Source: Echinarachnius parma (lineage: Eukaryota; Echinodermata; Echinoidea; Clypeasteroida; Echinarachniidae). From it: a stretch of DNA of 64,000 nucleotides. The stretch is from assembly GCA_037951105.1 (NCBI GenBank), contig JBAMJV010007409.1, positions 23,043-87,042 of the forward strand, given 5' to 3'. Positions 10,862 to 19,751 of the stretch are shown piece by piece. The position numbers and the translations under genes are program-made. Below the pieces are notes generated by a model. It was not told the origin of the DNA. It searched no databases and worked only from the letters and a program-made list of their open reading frames with translations. Numbering within the stretch: the stretch's first letter is position 1; each line of letters opens with the position of its first letter.

Positions 10862-11253
10862 CTTTTGTCGAAACGTTGAAACGTTGAAAATTTGTATCAC
10901 TTTCTCGTAAGTGAATCTCTCTCATAAATGGATATGTGGGGTTACTCGCCATCTAGCGGGCAAGAGCGTAAAAGTGGAAAATACATTCACCACAGTCCAA
11001 TCTGGACTAGAGTGTGGGCTAAGAGCTTTCACAAGCTGATACTACATGAGAATCAGGACTGGATTGCTAAAATCATAGACCTAATCAGCAGGTCTGTTTT
11101 AAAACCGACTCGCCGCTATTACCGCCCTATTATGCGCAAAGGAGTACAACACACCAACTTAATTCCAGTGCTCCCTAAACAACTTGCCATGCAGGTACCT
11201 TTAATTCTGATGCACTAGGCTACAGCCTAGTGAACAGGACGTGTAGAATTATT

Positions 11254-11476
11254 GGCCCGTATTCACAAAGGAGGTTTGTACAAACCCCGGTTCAAACCGC
11301 GGTTTACATCTATGGAATGCCAATTGTAAACTGATGGAGAGAGAATGTAAATTCCTTACTTGTTAACAATGTTGATGGTACACATTCTCTCTCCATCAGT
11401 TTACAATTGGCATTCCATAGATGTAAACCGCGGTTTGAACCGGGGTTTGTACAAACCTCCTTTGTGAATACGGGCC
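11254..11476. mobile_element. Perfect 95-bp inverted repeat (foldback MITE)
   Basis: The arms 11254-11348 and 11382-11476 are identical when reversed, around a 33-bp loop. Unit 1 shows the uninterrupted sequence at the same place (about 1262-1275), so this is an insertion after the duplication. Perfect arms indicate recent insertion. It lies in the 3' flank of LRR-Ig gene 2, within any transcript that uses the AATAAA at 10856. No protein is encoded. Confidence 0.9.
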
Positions 11477-11510
11477 ATAGTCTTTGGCATAGAAGGTAGA
11501 ATATGCATAA

Positions 11511-14500
11511 TCAATGCAAGTTTACATACCGTAGTGATTTCGCGCAAATCGTATATACACAGGCGAACACCACGAAGCAAATAACAGTGGAAAAGAATGA
11601 GGCCTTTTCACTCGCTCGGCTTGAACACGGATCTGTACAGCTCGATACTGTAATCGGGGCTGCAGATGACAACGAGTGATTTGTCACAACTAAGACGCAT
11701 TCAAATTGAAAGCTAGTGTTACTAGAACCCACCAGATTTTGCAAAACCCGAGGTGTATCCTCAGTTTCATTGGACGGAACCGATACATTAGAACTAGACC
11801 CAAGATTCCAATTAGATGGAATCCGAGATGTCCCATTGACCTCGTTAATCCTAGATATGTTAACCTGGCCAGCCAAGGACACAGTGTCATTCATCGTTCG
11901 ATTATTTAACGGTTGACCGTGTTTAAAGATATCTATAAGTAACTCAATCTCAAGCACAAGTTCAGATGTCACAGCTCTACAAGTCACGGGAACTATCATT
12001 GCAGACTCGACGTTGTACTCGACTCTAGCAATGGACACGACCAACACGTCATCGATGATGTCGATAGATACATTATCGGGCATCGCCGGAAGCTCCCACG
12101 AGATAGAGGGTGGCGGGAAGGAGAAGGCAGGGCACGTGACCCCGAAGGACGATGTCGAGTTCAAATAACACGAATCACTCTGATCTGATTGTAGCGCCAG
12201 GGGACATTCAAGAAACTCGAGCGGGATGCTATCAAACTCTTGCGACGCCAGGAGGGGAGGAGAATGACACTGGCAGCCATTGCAACGAATACTGCTAAAG
12301 TTAGCCGCATTCTTCAACCAGCGGAGATGGCAATCGCAGGCCACTGGATTGCCACCAAGGAACAATGCCGTATCCGAGAACGCACCAATCTCAGACAAGT
12401 CTGACAGTAACGTAATGTTGTTCTCTTCCAGAAGGAGGACCGACATGAAATTTACACCGTCAAATGCACGTGGATCAACGGTGTGAATAAAATTGCTACC
12501 GAGATACAGGAATCGTAGATTTCGACCGAATCGCGTCAAAAATGACTTATCGATAACAACAATTTCGTTGTGGTCAAAGTAAAAGGTATTCACTTTTGTG
12601 GTGTCATATAAGTTATCATGTGCCGCTAAAGACCTTATCCTATTGAATCGTAATGAAAGGGTTCTTAAACTCGGTAAATGTAAGCGGGGAAAGGAGATCA
12701 GTTCATTATTATCTAGCGTTAGTTTGCGTATAAATGGCATTACAGGATGGGAAAGACATGAAATGTGATTCATCATGAGTGGAACATCATTTAGTTGCAA
12801 ACTGAACAAAGAGCGAGAAAGACTTAAATGTTGTATCCGTGATAATGGAAAGCTGACATTGTTGATAGACAAATATACAAGTTCTGGATAATGACCACGA
12901 AGATTCAGAATTTGATTTCCAGACAGTTCAAGAAAGTCTAGGGTAGTGCGATTCATGTCAAAATGAAATGACGTGATTCTATTGTTGCTCGCAGCAAGAG
13001 ATATGGTTGACAACTTCGTGTCCGGTGAGAAAACATCGCCCATATGCTCAACTTCATTTCTCGATATGTTGAGAGTCAACCGCCCGGTTGAAATGCGGAA
13101 AAGGTGATATAACCGAGTAATTTTATTATTGGCTAGATTTACCATGGCCAACTGCTCATGATTGCTGAACGCAGATTCATGGAGGTGTCGTAGATTATTA
13201 TAACTAACATCGAGCGTACGAAGTTCGTAAAGCTGTTCAGCGAATGCGATATCGCTAAGTAAGTTTCTCTGGAGAATGACATACTGAAGTCGCCTTGCAT
13301 TAGTTCCTAAAGTAAACTGGTCGATTGATCTTATTCTATTGTTACCGGCGAAAAGATAGTTTAGGGATGGGAGGGGCGGAAAAGACACGATTTCTGAAAG
13401 TAGATTGGTGGATATAATCAGTCTGTAAACATTTCGAGTGCTTAGGAAATGGGTCTCATTAATTTCGCGGATGTTATTCCCAGCTATGTTAAGATCTACA
13501 AGGCTTTGAAGGTTATAAAACGGTGAGAGGGAATCGATGCCATTGTCAGCGAGGTCTAGTTTATTCAATCGCGTCAGGCCTTGAAACGCGTCAATTGATA
13601 ATTTGTTAATTTTGCACCGATCCAATGTGAGTGTTACAAGTTTCTTAAACCGGTGCAGCGACTCCAACGTATTTACATTATTTCCACCAGCAAACAGATG
13701 TAAAATATCATACCTTTCGCTAAAATTCTGGACAAAATTAGAGAAATCAAGCTTATTATTGTAAATCATAACATATTTTAGTGATGAAGGGGATGAAGTC
13801 TGGGGGAGTTTAGAAAGATAATTGTTGGACAAGCTCAATTCGAGCAAGCTTGAAAGATCTTTAAAGGCATCCCGTTCGACATACATAATTTTGTTGTTGA
13901 AGAATGTTATCCTGAAAATTGATTCCATGCCACTTAACCTGGGGATTCTCGTGATTTGATTTCCACTTAAGATCAAAAAAATCAACTTTGGCATGAACGA
14001 GAAATCTTCTGGATTTAAAATCCGTACATCATTCTGATCAAGGTTTAGTGAAGTTATAACGTTATCTGAACGAAGAAAGGACAAATCTGAGATCGCATTA
14101 CGGGTAAGATCTATTGTAGACACACTAGGTAGTTTTCCAAAGAAATTGTCGAATATAGTAACGATTCCATTTTCTGCCAGATTAAGAGTTGTCGTTTGTT
14201 GTAACAGAGGAAAGTCGTAAATGTTTCTTATTTTGCAGACACGAAGAGAAAGATTCTCAATTAGCGCGCCCCGTCCGTCTAATCTCAACAACGATGCAAT
14301 GTTTACTGAACTGTAATCAAGGGATAGGGACTGAAATCTCGTAGGATTGTGCAAGAAACTGTTACCTTGGTTACTGAGCCATTCTAGATTATTTAAGCGC
14401 GAGTAATCTAAGTCTATTGTGATTATACCAACTGCATCTTTAAAATTTCCACCATCTATGTTTAGAACATTATTTTTATACAATGATATAGTTCTAAGTG

Positions 14501-15212
14501 AGGGAAGGGTTCCTAGAAAGGGCAGGGTAGTAATGAGGTTGAATGCAAGCATAATTTCACTCAAATCATTATGATAACGGAACACGCCAGGCTCTATGTA
14601 CCGAATTCTGTTATGGTTGAGGTATAGATGGGTGAGAAACCTCGGGAAATGACCATACTTGAGCTCCTGCAATCGGTTGTACTGTAAGGACAGCCGTGGA
14701 AGGTTACTCCATAGCGCAGAAGCGTTCCAAAATGATGTCATCCCATTCTCTATCAATACCACTAAGGAAGTCGAAAATGGCAACAGAAACGGGGGCGAAG
14801 AAGAGACGACGTTCTTCGTCAGTTTGATCGTCGTAAGATGATGGAGATGGATGAAAGCACCTGCCTCTACGAACCCGATGTCATTGTCCGTCAGAGACAA
14901 GACCGAGACGTAGTCGAGTCCAAGGAACGAGTCATTAGCGACGTGGGAAATGCGGTTGTTGTCTAGAAGAACTTGTCGGACGGCGCCTAGCTGGACGACT
15001 TCGTTGTCAAAAACGGGGATATCTCGAAGGTTGAAGCCGGTGCAGTCGATGTCGTTCCCGCTGTCACACGTGCATGCATCTTTACAAGCGAGTACAGGTT
15101 GTTCCGCCGAAACCACTGAGGAGGCCAGGTTGTGATGGATGACCAAAATCATCACAACTCTCAACGTTCCAGTACATACTGACCAATGTTTGTTTTCCTG
15201 ATGTAGTGCCAT
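11511..15212 (-). CDS. LRR-Ig transmembrane receptor, copy 2 (no TIR domain)
   Basis: The tandem paralogue of the gene at 1300-4992: one exon, about 1233 residues from the ATG at 15212. Domain order is the same: leader, LRRNT, about 35 LRRs, LRRCT (NPVACDCHLRWLKN), Ig-like domain, N-glycosylation-rich stalk, membrane helix and a tail ending SLRYVNLH. Outside one patch the proteins differ at about 4% of positions. Around residues 220-345 they differ at about 23%, with three extra residues (QGN) in this copy. LRRCT, Ig and membrane parts are nearly the same. The frame is intact, so the copy is probably functional. It is divergent from the SRCR gene downstream. Ligand and signalling partner are unknown. 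Confidence 0.9.
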   Translation of the reverse strand: MALHQENKHWSVCTGTLRVVMILVIHHNLASSVVSAEQPVLACKDACTCDSGNDIDCTGFNLRDIPVFDNEVVQLGAVRQVLLDNNRISHVANDSFLGLDYVSVLSLTDNDIGFVEAGAFIHLHHLTTIKLTKNVVSSSPPFLLPFSTSLVVLIENGMTSFWNASALWSNLPRLSLQYNRLQELKYGHFPRFLTHLYLNHNRIRYIEPGVFRYHNDLSEIMLAFNLITTLPFLGTLPSLRTISLYKNNVLNIDGGNFKDAVGIITIDLDYSRLNNLEWLSNQGNSFLHNPTRFQSLSLDYSSVNIASLLRLDGRGALIENLSLRVCKIRNIYDFPLLQQTTTLNLAENGIVTIFDNFFGKLPSVSTIDLTRNAISDLSFLRSDNVITSLNLDQNDVRILNPEDFSFMPKLIFLILSGNQITRIPRLSGMESIFRITFFNNKIMYVERDAFKDLSSLLELSLSNNYLSKLPQTSSPSSLKYVMIYNNKLDFSNFVQNFSERYDILHLFAGGNNVNTLESLHRFKKLVTLTLDRCKINKLSIDAFQGLTRLNKLDLADNGIDSLSPFYNLQSLVDLNIAGNNIREINETHFLSTRNVYRLIISTNLLSEIVSFPPLPSLNYLFAGNNRIRSIDQFTLGTNARRLQYVILQRNLLSDIAFAEQLYELRTLDVSYNNLRHLHESAFSNHEQLAMVNLANNKITRLYHLFRISTGRLTLNISRNEVEHMGDVFSPDTKLSTISLAASNNRITSFHFDMNRTTLDFLELSGNQILNLRGHYPELVYLSINNVSFPLSRIQHLSLSRSLFSLQLNDVPLMMNHISCLSHPVMPFIRKLTLDNNELISFPRLHLPSLRTLSLRFNRIRSLAAHDNLYDTTKVNTFYFDHNEIVVIDKSFLTRFGRNLRFLYLGSNFIHTVDPRAFDGVNFMSVLLLEENNITLLSDLSEIGAFSDTALFLGGNPVACDCHLRWLKNAANFSSIRCNGCQCHSPPLLASQEFDSIPLEFLECPLALQSDQSDSCYLNSTSSFGVTCPAFSFPPPSISWELPAMPDNVSIDIIDDVLVVSIARVEYNVESAMIVPVTCRAVTSELVLEIELLIDIFKHGQPLNNRTMNDTVSLAGQVNISRINEVNGTSRIPSNWNLGSSSNVSVPSNETEDTPRVLQNLVGSSNTSFQFECVLVVTNHSLSSAAPITVSSCTDPCSSRASEKASFFSTVICFVVFACVYTICAKSLRYVNLH

Positions 15213-15273
15213 TGTCTTTACAGGTTCCGTCAAATTATTAGACACTTTCACTGCTAGAGGATTTTGAATCCTG

Positions 15274-15281
15274 CTTTTATA
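15274..15281 (-). promoter_or_regulatory. TATA-like motif of LRR-Ig gene 2
   Basis: TATAAAAG on the minus strand, about 62 bp upstream of the chosen ATG. Copy 1 has AATAAAAG at this point, so the two promoters may differ in strength. Start-site data are not available. Confidence 0.4.
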
Positions 15282-15931
15282 TTTGGCAATATACCTCTGT
15301 ACTTCATGTACTTGCTGTGTCCAAAGTTATTTTTCTTGATAATATAATAGTTGTTGAAGAGTAATTTAATCTATCTATGGTTTCAAACGATATATCAGTA
15401 AAGTGACTGGTGAAATAAGCTCAGTCTTTCTTGAAGGTTTAACCACAGCGCTGTTAAGATAAATGTTATCCAGTCAGAGTTGATTATTGTACGCTTGACT
15501 GTCTTGGTCGAGATCCGGTGACATGGAACTTCCAGCATCAAGATTCTATTCACAAAGAGAACGTACATTATTTTGATTTCTTTATTGACGTTTTATTCTA
15601 TAATGTAGTCTTCAAATATGAGTATCAAAATAATATGTACATAAATGAGACAGTCATACATAAAATGATAAATGGACATAAACACCAATAATGGTAATTT
15701 TTTTATTTTATTTGAACATGGTGAATGAACGTTCGCATATATTGTCCCTTGACATGTGTAAAAACGATGTGTTTTTTTTTATCCACCGGACAATATATTC
15801 GCCGGGACTCGCAGGAATAGTTCTCATAATCACCGAATAACGCAATATAAATTAATTGTTGCTGATGATTGCTCGTTTATTTATCGAATAAATAGCATAT
15901 GCATATTGGTATATCTTAAAATATTATGATT

Positions 15932-15985
15932 GTGTTTATCATTAACGAGGTGACTATTAATAGTCCACTCGTTTATGATAAACAC
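15932..15985. repeat. 54-bp near-palindrome upstream of LRR-Ig gene 2
   Basis: It reads gtgtttatcat outward to atgataaacac with an actattaatagt centre and a few mismatches. It corresponds to the palindrome at 5719-5746 in unit 1 and lies about 720 bp upstream of the gene. Confidence 0.6.
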
Positions 15986-17440
15986 GACAAAATATTTGTA
16001 ATACTTTTTTGAACAGCGATTGTTTAGCTTATCTTGCTCACTGAATTATCTATTCGAATTAAGATTTGGTCTATTTATCGTAAATCAGACTTTTGACTTT
16101 GTTGTCTACTATATGAATACGCTTCTTTACAATTAAACCGTCCAGTTCATGTGTACATGTATCTATTGATTTATTTATTGACTATCATTTCCTTACTTCG
16201 TTCACGTTTTGTGCGTTTAGTGAAATGATTTTAGTTTTACTTTACAGAGAGAAAAAAAAAATCTTTTGTATAAACTTACCAGGAAAAAATACACATCGCA
16301 TATTCAGTCGTTCAGAATCAAAATCAAAGAAGTGTAGTATGAATTTGATTAATGGTGGTCTTGACGGTTTAAAACCAGTTCTGCTGATGATTCCGAAACA
16401 AACTCAATCCTTCTTTTTATTTGTCTTCAAAAATGAATATACACGCGTAGTTTACTTTCGAACCAAGTTGATCATCGAATCTCGTCGAAATAGCGTCCAG
16501 CTAACACGTAGCATTGCGGTCAGAATTACAGTCGCAAATTAGAAAGGTTAGGGGTGGTAGAATGACCTTTAAAAAAAAAGGCCCAGCCTTTCTTAAGATT
16601 AAACAAACTTCATGCCAGCTTGTACCCAAATGCTCCTATATAGAGAGCTCTTTTTAACAAAATAAATCCAGACGAATTAAATTTTCTTTTAGACAAGTAT
16701 ATGGAAATGGAAAAGGTCAAGTGTTCATGCACTGTCAGAGAGATGAACCAGACCATCACGTGGAAATAACATTATAACCGTAATAAACACGCCCATGTTT
16801 GACGTATGCACGATAAAGTGACAAACTCTAAATATCCCGATGGAATCCCATTTTCTTTGCCCTCTTTTAATCACAATATATTTCTGGTCAGTTACTCTAT
16901 ATGTTTGAATTAAACTCTAAATATATTAGACTTGGCAAACTCATCATTATAATTAGTTTGAAAATAGCGAACCTTTGAGCAATCAGTTTAATTAACGCCG
17001 CAAGGTGATTAGTCATTCTCTACGGTCGAAGATGCACCACTGTGTTCATGCTTCTAATTTGTATATAGCGCTCAACATTAAAACAAAATATGATGATATT
17101 ACAAAAATTGTTATAATTATTTCTTGCAATTTACTAGAAACCAGAAGAAGTCGAATTGGTCCATTTGTTCACTTTTATATATCACAAAATATATGAACTG
17201 AATTATTAATTTGTTTAAATGACGGGTAATGCGAATGGGATGTAATTGACTAAAATATATTAACATTCAACATTGCATTTTAAGCCTTCGTACGAATTTT
17301 CAATTAGAGGAAAACGAAGAAGCTATATATTGTTTTTCCACTTGAGTATCTGGGGGCAAAATAATAATTAGTTCAGGACTGTCTGTTATCGACAAAAAGT
17401 CGATTGTCTCAAGTCAAATGTGTATCAATGTACGTGCGTG
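15986..17440. other. Non-coding part of unit 2
   Basis: It aligns with 6170-7240 of unit 1. Short frames such as 16225-16542 are not shared with unit 1 and have no recognisable domain. No gene is seen. Confidence 0.5.
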
Positions 17441-17445
17441 TGTGG

Positions 17446-18003
17446 GCATATAGTCAAGTTCTGGTCAAACTTAAAAAAACACCTAAACTACTGTAGTATA
17501 CGTTATCATTAAAAATGCATAGTTAATTCAACCATGCTTGAATGGTCAACACAAAATAACGGCCAAGTTAGAAGGCCGTTTTCATAAAATAAAAAAGCAG
17601 TCGTTAACCCAAGATGGTACTATTCAGACAGCTGAGAGTTTCAACCATTTCTTAATTTAAAATATGTGAATGTGATAACAAAATAAAATCAATAGAGAGA
17701 TCATCAACATTTTTTTTTTAAAGCCAGTTTAGTATATTTTTTAATATAGCCTATGTAGGTTTTATACATATTTGCTTAGATTATAGAATAAATGTGGGGC
17801 CCACGTTTTCTCCTATTTGATATATTAATGCATATATTGTAAGTTGCTTCTGAACCGATTAAGATCAAACAAAGTATATTTTATCTTTAAAAATCATGTG
17901 CTTTTTAAAACATTTCACTTCAGTTTTTCCTGGAGTCTTTCATTACCTTACAACAAAATTATTCATTGAAGCACCCCCTCAACCCAAACTGTACTATTCC
18001 TTT
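17446..18003. mobile_element. Degenerate copy of TTAA-flanked family 1
   Basis: It shares with the better copies the order ctggtcaaac, accatgct, the 'aagatgg' segment, gatcatcaac, ggggccca, gaaccgatt, gatcaaac and a final tactattccttta. It is much more diverged than the copies at 39798, 55465 and 60559. Confidence 0.6.
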
Positions 18004-18201
18004 AAATCGCCAATGGCCAGGCATAATTATGGACCTACTCCTACCAAGTACACTATGACCTGAACGTATCGCCTACCCTAACAAATTGTCTATAAGCACC
18101 CATATACGTATATATCTTATGTTGCTTTTAAAGAGCGTCTTCTTGCTTCCACAAGAGGAGACGGTAATCGATACATGATCATATGAATTATAAATGATGT
18201 T

Positions 18202-18553
18202 TAGGATTTTTCGGTCAATTTTGTACGTTGGCCACACGTATTCATTGTGTGTGCATTCAATTTCGCCGATTTTGTCACCGCAGCTGTATTTTTTAGTTCA
18301 AATTCGTTTTTTAGCATTTTAATTCATATAACTGTCATTCGAAAACATTGTGTTTGAATTCGATTTAAAACGCGTTTCATTTCGTAAAATTGTCATTCAA
18401 TGCTAAATCACTTGAACGAAGAGCTAAATAGATAGGAAATAATGTCCAATTTTGAACGACAGGTTTAAGCCTTCAGCTTAATTTCGCGAATTTGAATGAA
18501 CCGATTATCAATACGAATGAAAAGTTTACGAAATTGGCCGGAAAAAACCTATA
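18202..18553. mobile_element. Degenerate relative of the element at 5763-6169
   Basis: The ends read taggatttttcggtcaattt and aaattggccggaaaaaaccta, imperfect inverted repeats related to those at 5763-6169, with several attcg motifs inside. It sits at the junction of unit 2 and the truncated third unit. Confidence 0.55.
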
Positions 18554-19010
18554 TTATCATACACCGCTTGGCCATCCTGATTTCGTTGTTTGACTAACTT
18601 GTAGAGTTCTTTTACGTTTATTTCACTTACATGTATAGTATATATTAAATGCAAGAATACCACTAAACCAGGAACGATTATACAGAAATGCAGTATAAAC
18701 ACACTCAGACTAAAGGGAAATAATAAGGCTACATTATTCTTAGTGGGATAACGGCCAGAAAGGATGTCCCAGGGATTAATTAAAACAAAAGTACTACAGA
18801 TTTAAACAATCAATACTGAAAAATGTACTAATCTACCCGATTACAAAGAGACATATCGCATACATGGGGCATGCATTATACAGGAGAAGGCATTATAAGA
18901 TAATTATTGCTTTTAGCTGCATTAACTGGAGACAGGAACACATGCTATACGTGTAAAAAGAAACCGGGCTTTATAAACTAATGATAATCATAGCCCGTTC
19001 GCACCGGCAA
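18541..19010. repeat. Truncated third unit of the segmental duplication
   Basis: From the text around the cgcttggccatcctga motif onward, this stretch follows 9036-9500 of unit 2 with many substitutions and small indels. Similarity fades at about 19000-19010, before any LRR coding sequence. It marks the right edge of the array, next to the SRCR gene, and looks older than the split between units 1 and 2 because it is more diverged. Confidence 0.7.
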
Positions 19011-19406
19011 GACTGACCCCAAACAAAATTTACAATTTACAATTGTGCATTATTTTTGTTTAAAAAAATAAATCCTAAAATGACTGTTTAATTCAGTCTT
19101 TTTAGGAATGATCTTTTCTTTTCGAAGCATTTAATTTCTGATAGAAAAGGGCCAACTGTGTATGCGAATGTTATATTTATTTTGTACTAATTTAAAGGGT
19201 CGATTCGCGAAGTTTTCACACTAAATTTCTTGTTTTTCTGATTGAAGTGATAGGTATTTCGAAGCTTATTGAACAAAATCTGACTTAAACCTCCAAGCCT
19301 TTGTGAAAGTTAATGTATTTTAATATGGCAGATGTCGTAATCATGAAATACTGGTCGACCAGTTTTCTAATATACCGTATGACTATATATATTTTATTTT
19401 CTACAG

Positions 19407-19751
19407 GGAGTCTACGACTAGTCGACACAAACGCGACAGCGACCCCTGGGGAGGGGAGACTGCAGATGCTCGGTGACAACGGACAGTGGGGCACTATATG
19501 CGGCGATGGATGGGGTAGTCAAGACGCCGCGGTGGCGTGTCGACAGTTGGGTTATCCGATGGAGGCCGTCGGCAACGCAACCGCGCAGTACGGAGAAGAA
19601 GACGGTGGAGATGATGATCTTCTAGCGGTCCTCACAGAACTAGGTTGCCATGGGAACGAGGGGGCGCTGATGGAGTGCCCCGCATCAAGGAACGCATCGC
19701 GGTTGAGCGAGTGCGATCGGGGTGTGGAACTCAAGTGTGATACGGATAAGG
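19407..19751 (+). CDS. SRCR gene exon: SRCR domain 1
   Basis: Acceptor ttctacag and donor G/GTGAGT give a 345-bp phase 1-1 exon. The six group-A cysteines are present (GTICGDGW, VACRQLGY, ELGCHG, MECP, SECD, LKC). An acidic insert (EEDGGDDD) lies between cysteines C3 and C5. The upstream exon is not identified. Confidence 0.9.

Larger units (their letters stand above)
8571..18540. repeat. Segmental duplication unit 2 (LRR receptor array)
   Basis: This is the second copy of the unit that starts at position 1. It contains the second LRR-Ig gene and about 1.5 kb (9088-10612) deleted from unit 1. It also carries the perfect palindrome at 11254-11476, absent from the matching place in unit 1, and lacks the 407-bp element found at 5763-6169. 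The block 16080-17370 matches 6280-7240, and 18005-18190 matches 8215-8380. Confidence 0.85.

Noticed and set aside
19313-19406. Start codon of the SRCR gene at 19313
   Set aside because: The frame is open, but a clear acceptor at 19406 and the phase-1 pattern of all other exons favour an upstream exon; the peptide is not a convincing signal sequence.
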